Below, piece by piece: positions 33,480 through 42,611 of a stretch of DNA of 64,000 nt. Source of the DNA: G963663315 sp965231905. GTDB taxonomy: Bacteria; Pseudomonadota; Gammaproteobacteria; Arenicellales; Poriferihabitantaceae. Within the stretch, counting starts at the first letter, position 1; every line of letters begins with the position of its first letter. Location: NCBI GenBank assembly GCA_965231905.1, contig CBDDOO010000002.1, positions 1,488,001-1,552,000 on the forward strand, written 5' to 3'. Under the pieces are notes generated by a model. That model ran no database searches and was not told the origin of the DNA. It was given only the letters and a program-made list of their open reading frames with translations. The position numbers and the translations under genes were made by a program.

Positions 33480-34307
33480 TCAGCGTTTGAGCAGATAGTT
33501 GTCCAGCATCCTGTCGGTCAGGATGCGTTTCAGCGCTGCCAGTACCCTGGTCGGTGTCGTCACCCGATACCGGATTCTGGGGCGAGGGCTTTCCAGCGCA
33601 TGGATGGTGGCTTTGAGCACCGCTTCGGGTGGCAGTGTGTAACGGGTCGGGCGATCACTTTCCAGGCGTTTTTCAAGTTCCTGGTATTCTGCCCGGTGGG
33701 CGCTGCGGCTTCGATCAATGTGTTCGATAAACTTTTGCAGGGAATTGACCCTGAATTGGCTGGTGATCGGGCCGGGCTCAATCAGGCTCAGCTTGATCCC
33801 GGAGCCGGCCAGTTCCAGGCGCATGGTGTCGGTCAGCCCTTCCAGGGCATACTTGCTGGCGTTATAGGCGCCCCGGTATTTCAGGCTGACAAAGCCGAGA
33901 ACCGAGCTGATCTGTATGATCCGGCCTGCATTGTTTTGCCGCATGCTCGGGATAACCCGGTTGGTGAGTTCCTGGGTCCCGAACACATTGGTTTCAAACT
34001 GGGCTCGCAAGCTGGTCCGGGTCAGGTCCTCAACTGCGCCGGGTTGTCCATACGCGCCATTATTGATCAATCCGAACAACTGGCCGTCAGTCAGTTCGAG
34101 GGTTTTGACAAGGCCACTTTCAATACATTCAGGATCATCCAGATCCAGTACAACCGTGTCCAGTCCGGATTCGGACAGAGCAGGCAGGTCAGCCGGGTTG
34201 CGGCAACTGGCGATGACATGGTAACCCCGGGCATGCAAACCCAGCGCCAGACAATGCCCAATGCCGGTCGAACAGCCGGTAATCAGAATCGCATTATTTT
34301 TATTCAT
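33480..34307 (-). CDS. Short-chain dehydrogenase/reductase
   Basis: 275-residue classical SDR. Nucleotide-binding motif TGCSTGIG near the start, LINNGAYGQPG (NNxG), the catalytic serine in ISSVLGF and YxxxK in YNASKYALEG are all present. The LDLDDPE segment after strand 3 suggests NAD(P) use, but substrate cannot be read. ATG 34307 preferred; TTG/other in-frame starts upstream to 34328 have no family support. Divergent from the Gfo/Idh/MocA gene. Confidence 0.9.
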   Translation of the reverse strand: MNKNNAILITGCSTGIGHCLALGLHARGYHVIASCRNPADLPALSESGLDTVVLDLDDPECIESGLVKTLELTDGQLFGLINNGAYGQPGAVEDLTRTSLRAQFETNVFGTQELTNRVIPSMRQNNAGRIIQISSVLGFVSLKYRGAYNASKYALEGLTDTMRLELAGSGIKLSLIEPGPITSQFRVNSLQKFIEHIDRSRSAHRAEYQELEKRLESDRPTRYTLPPEAVLKATIHALESPRPRIRYRVTTPTRVLAALKRILTDRMLDNYLLKR

Positions 34308-34390
34308 CCGTTTTCTATTGAATCGCACACATGGATTAATTTCCGATTGTCCACTAGAATCCGTTGATGCTCAAGAGCGGACCAGAAATC

Positions 34391-34416
34391 GGGCGGGCAC
34401 AGAGACCCGCCCCTAC
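34391..34416. repeat. GC-rich palindromic repeat near the 5' end of the Gfo/Idh/MocA gene
   Basis: 26 bases beginning GGGCGGGCAC and ending CCCGCCCCTAC; reverse complement of the element at 23825-23850 with one difference. It lies between an ATG at 34367 and the first conserved residues of the next protein, so it is either 5' untranslated or encodes a foreign N-terminal stretch. Confidence 0.85.
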
Positions 34417-34426
34417 GACTGTCAAA

Positions 34427-35380
34427 TTGGATAACAACAAGAAGATAAGGGTCGCGGTCATTGGGGCAGGGTATCTGGGGCGGATTCATGCCAGAATTTA
34501 TCATGAAATGGATCATGTTGATCTGGTTGCGGTGGTGGACACCGATGCGGCAGTGGCACAGGATGTTGCGCAAAGCTGTGGCTGTCAGGCGCTGACTCAC
34601 GCTGAAGACGTCCTGGACCGGATTGACGCGGTCAGCATTGTGGTTCCGACCAGCTTGCACTTGCCTGTTGCGCGCCTGTTCCTCGAAGCCGGCATCCATA
34701 CCCTGCTCGAAAAGCCGGTCGCTCCGACTGTAGAGGAAAGTGCGCGCATTGTCCGGCTCGCGGAAGCATCCGGGGCCATATTGCAGGTCGGGCATCTGGA
34801 GCGCTTCAACGCGGGGGTCATGAAAATAGCGGAACTGGCGCGGCAACCCCGGTTCATCGAGGTACATCGGCTGGGGGAATTCAACAAACGCGCAACCGAT
34901 GTCGATGTGGTCACCGACCTGATGATCCACGATATTGATATTGTGCTGTCACTGATCCAGTCGGAACTGAAATCCGTATCAGCCACCGGAGCGCCGGTTG
35001 TGACCGATCATGTCGATATCGCCAACGCGCGTCTGGAATTTGGAAACGGAGCGGTTGCCAATGTCACTTCCAGCCGGGTATCGACACAACGGTTTCGCCG
35101 TATCCGGGTGTTTTCCGAGAATCGTTACCTGGGGTTGAATTTCCTGACCCAGCAATTGTCTGAAGTCAGGACGGGTAGGAAAAAGAAAGGCAGTAACTTC
35201 CCGGAACTGGAACGCCGGGATATTGATGTCTCCCCCCAACAACCCCTGAATGTCGAGTTGGCCCACTTCATTGACTGTGTCAATCATGGCCAGCGTCCTT
35301 TGGTCAGCGGTGAAGACGGCCTGGTCGCGGTTGAGGTGGCGGAAATGGTAAGAGCGAAGATTTTCCAGTCTGGATATTGA
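34427..35380 (+). CDS. Gfo/Idh/MocA-family NAD(P)-dependent oxidoreductase
   Basis: About 317 residues. The Rossmann motif VAVIGAGYLGRIHARIY opens the protein, EKPVAPTVEES is the family's catalytic-lysine motif, and GHLERFN precedes the substrate domain. Members oxidise or reduce sugars and sugar nucleotides; GnnA-like UDP-GlcNAc dehydrogenases are among similar sequences, but I cannot fix a substrate. Start set at TTG 34427 because residues before it are encoded by the palindromic repeat; ATG 34367 (a TAGAAT box is at 34355-34360) would instead translate the repeat. Overlaps the next open frame at its stop. Confidence 0.85.
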   Translation: MDNNKKIRVAVIGAGYLGRIHARIYHEMDHVDLVAVVDTDAAVAQDVAQSCGCQALTHAEDVLDRIDAVSIVVPTSLHLPVARLFLEAGIHTLLEKPVAPTVEESARIVRLAEASGAILQVGHLERFNAGVMKIAELARQPRFIEVHRLGEFNKRATDVDVVTDLMIHDIDIVLSLIQSELKSVSATGAPVVTDHVDIANARLEFGNGAVANVTSSRVSTQRFRRIRVFSENRYLGLNFLTQQLSEVRTGRKKKGSNFPELERRDIDVSPQQPLNVELAHFIDCVNHGQRPLVSGEDGLVAVEVAEMVRAKIFQSGY

Positions 35381-35424
35381 CTGGCGAATCGAATGTGTAT
35401 GAAGTGATAATCAGACCCGGGACT

Positions 35425-36147
35425 ATGAATATGACCAGAGAATTGTTTCGTGAAGACGGCTACCTGAAATCCTGCAGGGCGAGGGTGACGGCTGTCTGGG
35501 CGGGTGGCGACCGATACGGCATATCGGTGGATCAAACCGTGTTTTATCCGTTGGGCGGAGGGCAGCCCGGAGACACGGGCACAATAACCCGCGCGGACGG
35601 CGTCGCCATTGGAGTGATTGATTGCTACAAGGACCGAACCACTGGTCAGCATCTGCACATCGTCAACCCGTGTGACAATATACCGGTGGTCGGGGAAGAG
35701 GTTAGGCTTTCACTGGATTGGGAGCGGCGTTATCGCCTGATGAGGATGCACAGTTGCATGCACATGCTGTGTGTAGCGGTTCCGGCCCCGGTCACCGGAG
35801 GGTCGATTCGGGACGGCAGTGGCCGGCTCGACTTCGATTTGCCGGAGCCGCCTGAAAAGGCTGATCTGGAGCGGCGATTGAATGAAATAATCCAGCGGGA
35901 CCACCCGATGACCCTGCGCTGGATCACAGATGAGGAAATGGCGGCGCAGCCGGAGTTGATCCGCACCATGTCGGTCAAGCCGCCGATGGGCGCCGGCCAG
36001 GTCAGGCTGGTTCAGTTCGGTGGAGCGGATTTGCAGCCCTGTGGCGGAACCCATGTCGCCAGCAGTGGTGAAATCGGACCGGTTCGGGTCGAAAGCATCA
36101 AGAACAAGGGCAAGCAGAATCGCCGAATTACGATAGAGTTCGCTTGA
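35425..36147 (+). CDS. Alanyl-tRNA editing protein AlaX
   Basis: Free-standing editing domain that hydrolyses Ser-tRNA(Ala) or Gly-tRNA(Ala). 240 residues starting MNMTRELFREDGYL; the GGGQPGDTG loop and the two zinc-binding motifs HSCMH (HxxxH) and CGGTH (CxxxH) are intact, fitting the AlaX-M class. ATG 35425 is favoured by family length; 35431 is also possible. It follows the oxidoreductase on the same strand and converges on mobA. Confidence 0.92.
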   Translation: MNMTRELFREDGYLKSCRARVTAVWAGGDRYGISVDQTVFYPLGGGQPGDTGTITRADGVAIGVIDCYKDRTTGQHLHIVNPCDNIPVVGEEVRLSLDWERRYRLMRMHSCMHMLCVAVPAPVTGGSIRDGSGRLDFDLPEPPEKADLERRLNEIIQRDHPMTLRWITDEEMAAQPELIRTMSVKPPMGAGQVRLVQFGGADLQPCGGTHVASSGEIGPVRVESIKNKGKQNRRITIEFA

Positions 36148-36168
36148 CCCGGGTTCTCTTGTCCCCGT

Positions 36169-36786
36169 TCAGCGAGACGGACGCGAAACGCTATGCCGGG
36201 ATAATTGATCCGGGGTGTTGATGTTCTCGAACATATCTGCATTGTCGGAAAAGTCGACCGTGCAATAACCACACTGTTGATACCAGCGGTCAATTTTTCG
36301 CTCCCCGGAACGCAGGCAGGCAGGCAGGCTGTCGGTGAGGGAACGGTGAAGCAGCGCGTATACCGGCTGGATCCTGTCCTGTAGTCGAGCTACCACGATT
36401 TTGTTGTCGGACCCTGAAGTCGCCTCCATCATCCTCTCGCAATAGTCAACCGCCAGAATCGGGCCATCACACGGTACTGTAATCATCCAGTCAGTCCGGG
36501 TATGAATCAAGCCAGAGTACATCCCTGCCAGTGGCCCCTGGAAATCCGGATGTTGGTCCGGGACCACGGTATACCCATACTGCTGATATTCAGCAAGGTT
36601 GCGGTTCGCATTGATCAGGATATTTTCGCATTGAGGCGCCAGTTGCCCGAGGATAAGTCCAATCATTGTCTTTCCGTTCAGCATCAACAGTCCCTTATCC
36701 TGCCCCTGCATTCTCCTGGCCCTGCCGCCAGCCAGAATAAGCGCCGTCAGATTATCCGGCCGATCAGCCGAAATTCGATTTTGCAC
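36169..36786 (-). CDS. mobA: Molybdenum cofactor guanylyltransferase MobA
   Basis: Links GMP to molybdopterin to form the bis-MGD cofactor of DMSO-reductase-family enzymes such as formate dehydrogenase. 205 residues; the GTP-binding LILAGGRARRMQGQDKGL motif, PDQHPDFQGPLAGMYSGL and VPCDGP match the family. Its start lies 23 bases inside the tungstate transporter ATPase gene, so the two are tightly coupled. Together with fdhD it implies a Mo/W enzyme elsewhere in the genome. Confidence 0.93.
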   Translation of the reverse strand: MQNRISADRPDNLTALILAGGRARRMQGQDKGLLMLNGKTMIGLILGQLAPQCENILINANRNLAEYQQYGYTVVPDQHPDFQGPLAGMYSGLIHTRTDWMITVPCDGPILAVDYCERMMEATSGSDNKIVVARLQDRIQPVYALLHRSLTDSLPACLRSGERKIDRWYQQCGYCTVDFSDNADMFENINTPDQLSRHSVSRPSR

Positions 36787-37489
36787 TGTTATCCCGGTGG
36801 ATGGATGTCACGTTACCACTGTATTCGAGGTCTTCTGCGCTGGTTAATTTGCCCTCTGACAAAATCAGACGCTGGTCGGCGTGTTCGTTGAAAAACTGGA
36901 AATTGTGGCTGCTGATCACAATACCGACGCCAGCCTCTTTCAGGCGTTGTAAAAGCTCAAGCGTTCGCAAGGCGGAAGGGGTGTCCATATTAGCCACTGG
37001 TTCGTCCAGCAACAAAAACGGAGATTGCCGTAGCCATGCGCGGGCAAGCGCCACTCTTTGCTGTTGGCCGCCGGAAAGGGATTTTGCCGACAATGATTTG
37101 TGCTTCGACAGCATGGCCCATTGCAATGCATCATTGATGTCCCTGTCCCGCTGTCCTGAAATGGTGAAAGGCTTGAGGGCGATGGACAGATTTCTGGACA
37201 CGCTGCCCTCGAACATATAAGGAGTCTGGTGCATATACATCAGATAACGCAATAATTCCTTTCTGCTTTGTTTTATCGACCTGCTGTGAAACCCAAAATC
37301 CACAGATCCCTGGTCCGGAGCAAGCAATCCGGATAATATCTTCAACAAGGTGGTCTTGCCGGCGCCATTTTCACCAGACAGCAGATAAATCCGCCCGCCG
37401 TGAATCGTGACCGTGACATCAATCAGGATTTCCGCGCCGGAAAATGATTTTGATATTTTTGTAAATTGTATTGCTGGATTATCAATCAT
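36764..37489 (-). CDS. tupC: Tungstate ABC importer ATPase (TupC-like)
   Basis: 241-residue ABC ATPase with Walker A GENGAGKTT, signature LSGGQQQRVALARAW, Walker B FLLLDEPVANMD and switch SSHN (H-loop). Assignment as TupC rests on the neighbouring permease; it lacks the C-terminal MOP-type regulatory domain of ModC. It overlaps tupB by 4 bases and mobA by 23. Confidence 0.85.
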   Translation of the reverse strand: MIDNPAIQFTKISKSFSGAEILIDVTVTIHGGRIYLLSGENGAGKTTLLKILSGLLAPDQGSVDFGFHSRSIKQSRKELLRYLMYMHQTPYMFEGSVSRNLSIALKPFTISGQRDRDINDALQWAMLSKHKSLSAKSLSGGQQQRVALARAWLRQSPFLLLDEPVANMDTPSALRTLELLQRLKEAGVGIVISSHNFQFFNEHADQRLILSEGKLTSAEDLEYSGNVTSIHRDNSAKSNFG

Positions 37490-38187
37490 ATCGACAGTTT
37501 ACCTCGACCCTGGAAATAATGCAGGAGCAAATTCAATAAAAAAGCCAGCGCAACCAGAACGATGCCAAGCGCTATGCCCTGGGAAAAATTGCCTTTGGTG
37601 GTTTCAAGCGCAATCGCGGTCGGAATATTACGGGTATGGTGCAGGATATTGCCACCCACCATCATCGAGGCGCCCACCTCCGCTATGATTCGCCCAAACC
37701 CGGCGAGCATTGCAGCAAGCAGTCCAAATTTGGCTTCATTGGAAATAAGTACGAATGCCATCAATGGTTTATATCCTATAGTTCGAGCTGTTTCCCACGC
37801 TCTGACATCAATCGCCTGAAATGCTGAATGACCCATTGAAATCAATATCGGCAGGCAAATGGCGATTTGCGCCAGCGCCATCGCCGTTTGTGTGAACAAC
37901 AATTTCCAATCTCCGAGTGGCCCTTGTCTTGAAAGCAGGAGGTATAGAACCAGGCCAACCACAACAGCGGGGAATGCCAGAAAGGTGTTTGATAAGGATA
38001 TGATCAGTCGTCGGCCGGGGAAATTGAAATAAGCAAGGGCAAAGGCGACGAACCATGCGAACGGACAGGCAATCACGATGGCGGCGCCGGATACTCGAAA
38101 TGAGATTCCGATAATCTCCCACAGCTCCCGGTCGCCACTCAATAGCAGTGAGAATGCTTCCAGCGTCGCGGTAGACAGTGATTCCAC
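37486..38187 (-). CDS. tupB: Tungstate ABC importer permease (TupB-like)
   Basis: 233-residue permease with about five membrane helices. TupB-characteristic stretches include FLAFPAVVVGLVLYLLLSRQ with GPLG after it, and the C-terminal FGRIIAEVGASMMVGGN coupling loop with the EAA-like glycine. GTG start at 38187. No tupA substrate-binding gene is beside it: the next gene upstream is the divergent lepA. The complete importer therefore needs a binding protein encoded elsewhere. Confidence 0.87.
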   Translation of the reverse strand: MESLSTATLEAFSLLLSGDRELWEIIGISFRVSGAAIVIACPFAWFVAFALAYFNFPGRRLIISLSNTFLAFPAVVVGLVLYLLLSRQGPLGDWKLLFTQTAMALAQIAICLPILISMGHSAFQAIDVRAWETARTIGYKPLMAFVLISNEAKFGLLAAMLAGFGRIIAEVGASMMVGGNILHHTRNIPTAIALETTKGNFSQGIALGIVLVALAFLLNLLLHYFQGRGKLSI

Positions 38188-38250
38188 TTGAAATGTTGAT
38201 CCTGGATTTTGTCGTTCAATCTGACCAGATACGATATTTGTTCAGTATTT

Positions 38251-38282
38251 GGTATTTTATCCGAGGTCTACGGTAAAATACC
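38251..38282. promoter_or_regulatory. Long inverted repeat between tupB and lepA
   Basis: GGTATTTTA-T-CCG (38251-38263) pairs with CGG-TAAAATACC (38271-38282): 12 base pairs with one bulged T and a 7-base loop. No U-run on either side, and it sits in the divergent promoter region, so an operator is more likely than a terminator. The TAAAAT on the right arm may double as a -10 box towards lepA. Confidence 0.5.
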
Positions 38283-38383
38283 CGGTCTGATTGCTTACAT
38301 CCGGCCAGTTCCATCCGAATGGACAACCAGTTCGATCCGGGGACCAGACCTTCCCGGAACCATATCCGCCTGAATCCATAGTG

Positions 38384-40210
38384 ATGCCCGAACCGATTTC
38401 CTGTAATTACGCCCCCGCCCGGATTCGGAACTTCTCGATTATCGCCCATGTCGACCACGGCAAGTCTACCCTGGCTGACCGTTTTATCCAGTTTTGCGGC
38501 GGCCTGGAAAAACGCGAAATGAAGGAACAGGTGCTGGATTCGATGGACCTTGAGCGAGAGCGGGGGATTACGATAAAAGCGCAAAGCGTCACTCTGGATT
38601 ACCTGGCCCGTAATGGTCATCGGTATCAGTTGAATCTGATCGACACTCCGGGCCATGTTGATTTTTCCTATGAAGTGTCACGCTCACTGAACGCTTGCGA
38701 AGGAGCGTTGCTGGTGGTGGACGCCGCCCAGGGCGTGGAGGCGCAAACCGTGGCAAACTGTTATGCCGCAGTTGATCTCGGCCTGACTGTCATTCCCGTA
38801 CTCAATAAAATCGACCTGCCTGCCGCGGAGCCGGACAGGGTGATTCAGGAGATTGAAGATGTTGTCGGCATAGACAGCAGCGGCGCCTTGCTGGTCAGCG
38901 CGAAAACCGGGCAGGGGGTTCTTGAAATACTGGAGCGGATCGTATTATCGCTGCCTTCTCCCGCAGGTTCTGTGGAGGCGCCGCTCAGCGCTCTGATTCT
39001 CGATTCCTGGTTCGATAATTATCTCGGAGTGGTGGCGCTGATACGGATCATGCAGGGACAGATAACGATCGGGAAAAACAAGATCAGAATGATGTCGTCC
39101 GGACGTGAGTTTCAGGTTGAAAACATCGGAGTGTTTACCCCGAAGCCGGTTCAGGTTGAGTCGCTCAGTGTGGGCAATGTCGGGTATCTGACCGCAGGCC
39201 TGAAGGAAATCCGGTCAGCCAGGGTCGGCGATACCATCACGTTGGGAAACCGCCCGGCCCAGTCCCCCCTGCCGGGCTTCAAGGAGGTCCAGCCAACCGT
39301 GTTTGCGGGCCTGTATCCGGTCAATGGCGCCGATTTTGAGGCATTCCGGGTAGCCTTGAACAAACTCAGCCTGAATGACGCTTCCCTGTCTTTTGAGCCT
39401 GAATCCTCACAAGCGCTCGGATTTGGCTTCCGATGCGGTTTTCTGGGTATGCTGCACATGGAAATTGTCCAGGAACGTCTCGAACGGGAGTATCGGCTTG
39501 ACCTGATTACCACTGCGCCTACCGTGGTTTATGATGTGCTGAAAAAAAACGGCGAATCCATATTGATTGACAATCCGGCGGATTTGCCGGAGCCGTCGGC
39601 CATTGAAACAATCCGGGAACCGTTCATTATCGCGCGGATACTGGCGCCGCACGATTATGTCGGAGCTGTCATCACGCTGTGTGTCGAAAAACGGGGAATA
39701 CAGAAAAACATTCAATACCATGGACGTCAGGTGATGATCGAATTCGAGATGCCCTTGAGTGAAATCGTCATGGATTTCTTCGACCGGTTGAAATCGGTAA
39801 GCCGGGGCTATGGTTCGCTGGATTATGAGTTTATCGGCAGTCAGCCTGCCGATATGGTGAAAGTGGATATCCTGATCAACGGGGAGAAAGTGGGGCCGCT
39901 GGCGGTCCTTGCGCACAGGGGACAGAGTCAATACCGTGCCCGCGAACTGGTTAAACGCTTGCGGGCGCTGATTCCAAGACAAATGTTTGATGTGGCGATC
40001 CAGGCGGCGATCGGGACCCGGATCATTGCCCGGGAAACGGTAAAGGCTCTAAGAAAGAATGTCACCGCGAAATGCTACGGCGGTGACATCACGCGCAAAA
40101 GAAAACTGCTGGAGAAACAAAAAGCGGGGAAGAAGCGAATGAAGCAGATCGGTTCGGTTGAAATCCCGCAGGAGGCATTTCTTTGCGTATTAAAAGTCAA
40201 TCGGGACTGA
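38384..40210 (+). CDS. lepA: Elongation factor 4 (LepA)
   Basis: Ribosomal GTPase of the EF-G class involved in translation fidelity or 30S assembly. 608 residues from ATG 38384, just after the spurious upstream extension; the G domain starts IRNFSIIAHVDHGKST, with DTPGH (G3), NKID (G4) and SAKTG (G5), and the LepA-specific C-terminal domain contains the KCYGGDITRKRKLLEKQKAGKKRMK segment split across its last 50 residues. First gene of lepA-lepB-rnc-era-recO. Confidence 0.97.
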   Translation: MPEPISCNYAPARIRNFSIIAHVDHGKSTLADRFIQFCGGLEKREMKEQVLDSMDLERERGITIKAQSVTLDYLARNGHRYQLNLIDTPGHVDFSYEVSRSLNACEGALLVVDAAQGVEAQTVANCYAAVDLGLTVIPVLNKIDLPAAEPDRVIQEIEDVVGIDSSGALLVSAKTGQGVLEILERIVLSLPSPAGSVEAPLSALILDSWFDNYLGVVALIRIMQGQITIGKNKIRMMSSGREFQVENIGVFTPKPVQVESLSVGNVGYLTAGLKEIRSARVGDTITLGNRPAQSPLPGFKEVQPTVFAGLYPVNGADFEAFRVALNKLSLNDASLSFEPESSQALGFGFRCGFLGMLHMEIVQERLEREYRLDLITTAPTVVYDVLKKNGESILIDNPADLPEPSAIETIREPFIIARILAPHDYVGAVITLCVEKRGIQKNIQYHGRQVMIEFEMPLSEIVMDFFDRLKSVSRGYGSLDYEFIGSQPADMVKVDILINGEKVGPLAVLAHRGQSQYRARELVKRLRALIPRQMFDVAIQAAIGTRIIARETVKALRKNVTAKCYGGDITRKRKLLEKQKAGKKRMKQIGSVEIPQEAFLCVLKVNRD

Positions 40211-40263
40211 TATTAAGGTAGAATCGCCCCCATTTAATCCAGGTTCAAATTCAAAGGGGTTGT

Positions 40264-41019
40264 ATGGATTTTTCGCTCGTACTGTTTGTCGCGTTGCTGG
40301 TTTCAGGAGGCATTCTGTTGCTTGCAAAATTGCTGGGCCGCAGGAAACGAAGGTCGATTATCGTAGAATATGCCAGGGCGCTGTTTCCGGTTATTCTGTT
40401 CGTTTTCGTATTGCGCTCATTTGTGATTGAGCCGTTCAGAATTCCGTCGGGTTCCATGCTGCCGGGTTTGCATATCGGGGATTTCATCCTGGTCAACAAA
40501 TTCAAATATGGAATACGCCTGCCGGTGGTCAACATGAAGGTCATTCCCATCGACAGCCCCGAACGCGGAGACGTGATCGTGTTTCGATACCCCCAGAACC
40601 CTAAACTGAATTTCATCAAGCGGGTGATTGGTCTGCCGGGCGACAGGCTTTCATACGTAGACAAGAGACTCACGATCAACGGAGAACCGGTTGAAACGCA
40701 GGATGATGGACGATACGCCTACGTGCAGGACAAGTTGAAGGGAGCATCAGCCGGTCAACTGGTGGAAACGATTGATGGCGATGACCATCTCATTATACTC
40801 GATGATCAGGGTTTTACGCGCAATCTTGAAGAAGTCAATGTCCCTGAAGGGCATTATTTCGTGATGGGAGATAACCGGGATCACAGCAATGACAGCCGGT
40901 ACTGGGGCTTTGTGCCGGAAAGCAACGTGGTCGGTGAGGCTTTTTTCATCTGGTTCAGCTGGAAAAGCGCCAGTGGAGGCGGTGTGGAATGGGGTCGAAT
41001 CGGCAACACAATCGAATAA
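40264..41019 (+). CDS. lepB: Signal peptidase I
   Basis: Inner-membrane serine protease that removes Sec and Tat signal peptides. 251 residues; two N-terminal membrane segments (MDFSLVLFVALLVSGGILLL and a second near 45), catalytic S64 in PSGSMLPG, general-base K119 in NFIKRVIGLPGD, and the GDNRDHSNDSRYWG box. It is shorter than E. coli LepB (324) because the large beta-insert is reduced, as in Pseudomonas. 53 bases after lepA. Confidence 0.96.
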   Translation: MDFSLVLFVALLVSGGILLLAKLLGRRKRRSIIVEYARALFPVILFVFVLRSFVIEPFRIPSGSMLPGLHIGDFILVNKFKYGIRLPVVNMKVIPIDSPERGDVIVFRYPQNPKLNFIKRVIGLPGDRLSYVDKRLTINGEPVETQDDGRYAYVQDKLKGASAGQLVETIDGDDHLIILDDQGFTRNLEEVNVPEGHYFVMGDNRDHSNDSRYWGFVPESNVVGEAFFIWFSWKSASGGGVEWGRIGNTIE

Positions 41020-41049
41020 ACTCATTCGATACAGGTACGGGTAAATCGG

Positions 41050-41745
41050 TTGATTGCCAATGTGATTGACATTGACGCGGTTGAACGGGCGCTGGATTAT
41101 CAATTCAACCATCGTGACTTGCTCTATCTGGCATTGTCACACCGCAGCAACATGGATTTGCCGAACAATCAGCGCCTGGAATATCTGGGCGACAGCATTA
41201 TCGGGTTCTTCATATCGCAATCATTGTACCGGCTTTTCCCGCAGTTGAATGAGGGAGACCTGACTGCGATGAGAGCGCGGCTGGTGCGAAATACCACACT
41301 GGCGTCCCTGGCGCGGGAATTGCGTCTGGATCGTTATTTGATAATGTCCGACGGAGAGCTGAAAAATAATGGCCGCAATCGTGTTTCTGCATTAGCTGAT
41401 GCTTTCGAAGCGGTCGTCGGCGCTGTTTATCTGGATGGGGGCATTGAATCGGTCAACCAGTTCCTCGACAGAACGTACCGGACGCTGCTTGAGCATATTC
41501 AACCACGTGATCTCAAGGACAGTAAAACCCGGTTACAGGAAAGACTGCAGAAGGACGACTGCCTGTTGCCGATCTACCGTGTTTTAAGACAGGACGGTGA
41601 GGCGCACGACCTGACCTTCGAGGTTTCCTGTTCAGCGCCGGGAATCAACCAGACGTTTATTGCCCGGGGCCCAAGCCGTAAAGCCGCGGAACAGGCGGCA
41701 GCCGAACAGGCGCTGGCAGCGCTGGACAAACAGGATTGCCGATGA
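41050..41745 (+). CDS. rnc: Ribonuclease III
   Basis: Double-strand RNA endonuclease that processes 30S pre-rRNA and many mRNAs. 231 residues, TTG start. The nine-residue signature RLEYLGDSI lies near residue 40 and includes the catalytic acidic residues; the second metal ligand is in ALADAFEAVVGAVY. A C-terminal dsRNA-binding domain (about 155-225) ends GPSRKAAEQAAAEQAL. Overlaps era by 4 bases if era starts at 41742. Confidence 0.96.
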   Translation: MIANVIDIDAVERALDYQFNHRDLLYLALSHRSNMDLPNNQRLEYLGDSIIGFFISQSLYRLFPQLNEGDLTAMRARLVRNTTLASLARELRLDRYLIMSDGELKNNGRNRVSALADAFEAVVGAVYLDGGIESVNQFLDRTYRTLLEHIQPRDLKDSKTRLQERLQKDDCLLPIYRVLRQDGEAHDLTFEVSCSAPGINQTFIARGPSRKAAEQAAAEQALAALDKQDCR

Positions 41746-42611
41746 CTGACAACCACAAATTCGGGTTTGCCGCATTGATCGGTCCGCCCAATGCCGGGAA
41801 ATCGACACTGTTGAATCAGATTGTCGGACAGAAAATCTCGATTATCTCCCGGCGCCCGCAAACCACATGGCACAGAATTCTCGGTATAACAACCACCCCG
41901 GACTACCAGATCGCTTTTGTTGACACGCCCGGACTACACGACAACCAGCATAAAAATCTCAACCGGCAGATCAACCGGACCGCAATCAGCAGTTTGTCGG
42001 ATGTCGATATTATTCTTTTCATGATGGATCATCGCGGCTGGAACGAGGAATTGGTCCGGATTTTCAATCCGGTAAAATCCAGGGATGTCCCGGTTATCCT
42101 GATCATCAATAAAATCGACCGGCTAAAGGACAAATCCCGATTGTTGCCAATCATGCGCGAATCCAGGCAAATTCATGACTTCCGGGAAATAATCCCCTTG
42201 TCCGCTGTAAAACTGGACGACAAAGACAGCTTCCTGGCATTGGTTGCCAGCTACCTGTCCGATGGCCCGCGCGGTTTCCCGGAAGATCAGGTCACGGACC
42301 GCTCCGACCGCTTTATAGCCGCTGAATTGATCAGGGAACAGATTTTCATAAAGCTGAGGGAGGAGTTGCCTTATGCGATTGCAACCGAGGTGGTCAGATT
42401 CGAGGTCAACGAGCGCGATGTTCTCTGTATCGACGCAGTTGTATGGGCCGGGAAAAACAGCCAGAAGTCGATCATTATCGGTAAGAACGGAAGCCGGTTA
42501 AAGCAAATAGGGACTGATGCGAGACTTCAGATCGAGAAAAAATTTTCGCACAGGGTATTTCTGAATTTGTGGGTCAGGATCAGGAAAGAGTCCAGGGTCA
42601 GTTACTTGTGA
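41742..42611 (+). CDS. era: GTPase Era
   Basis: Essential GTPase that binds 16S rRNA 3' end during 30S assembly. 289 residues; P-loop GPPNAGKST, DTPGLHD (G3), NKID (G4), and a C-terminal KH domain with the GKNGSRLKQIGTDARLQIE segment. ATG 41742 overlaps the rnc stop (ATGA); a TTG 6 bases upstream is possible. The GTGA at 42608-42611 couples its stop to recO. Confidence 0.96.
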   Translation: MTDNHKFGFAALIGPPNAGKSTLLNQIVGQKISIISRRPQTTWHRILGITTTPDYQIAFVDTPGLHDNQHKNLNRQINRTAISSLSDVDIILFMMDHRGWNEELVRIFNPVKSRDVPVILIINKIDRLKDKSRLLPIMRESRQIHDFREIIPLSAVKLDDKDSFLALVASYLSDGPRGFPEDQVTDRSDRFIAAELIREQIFIKLREELPYAIATEVVRFEVNERDVLCIDAVVWAGKNSQKSIIIGKNGSRLKQIGTDARLQIEKKFSHRVFLNLWVRIRKESRVSYL

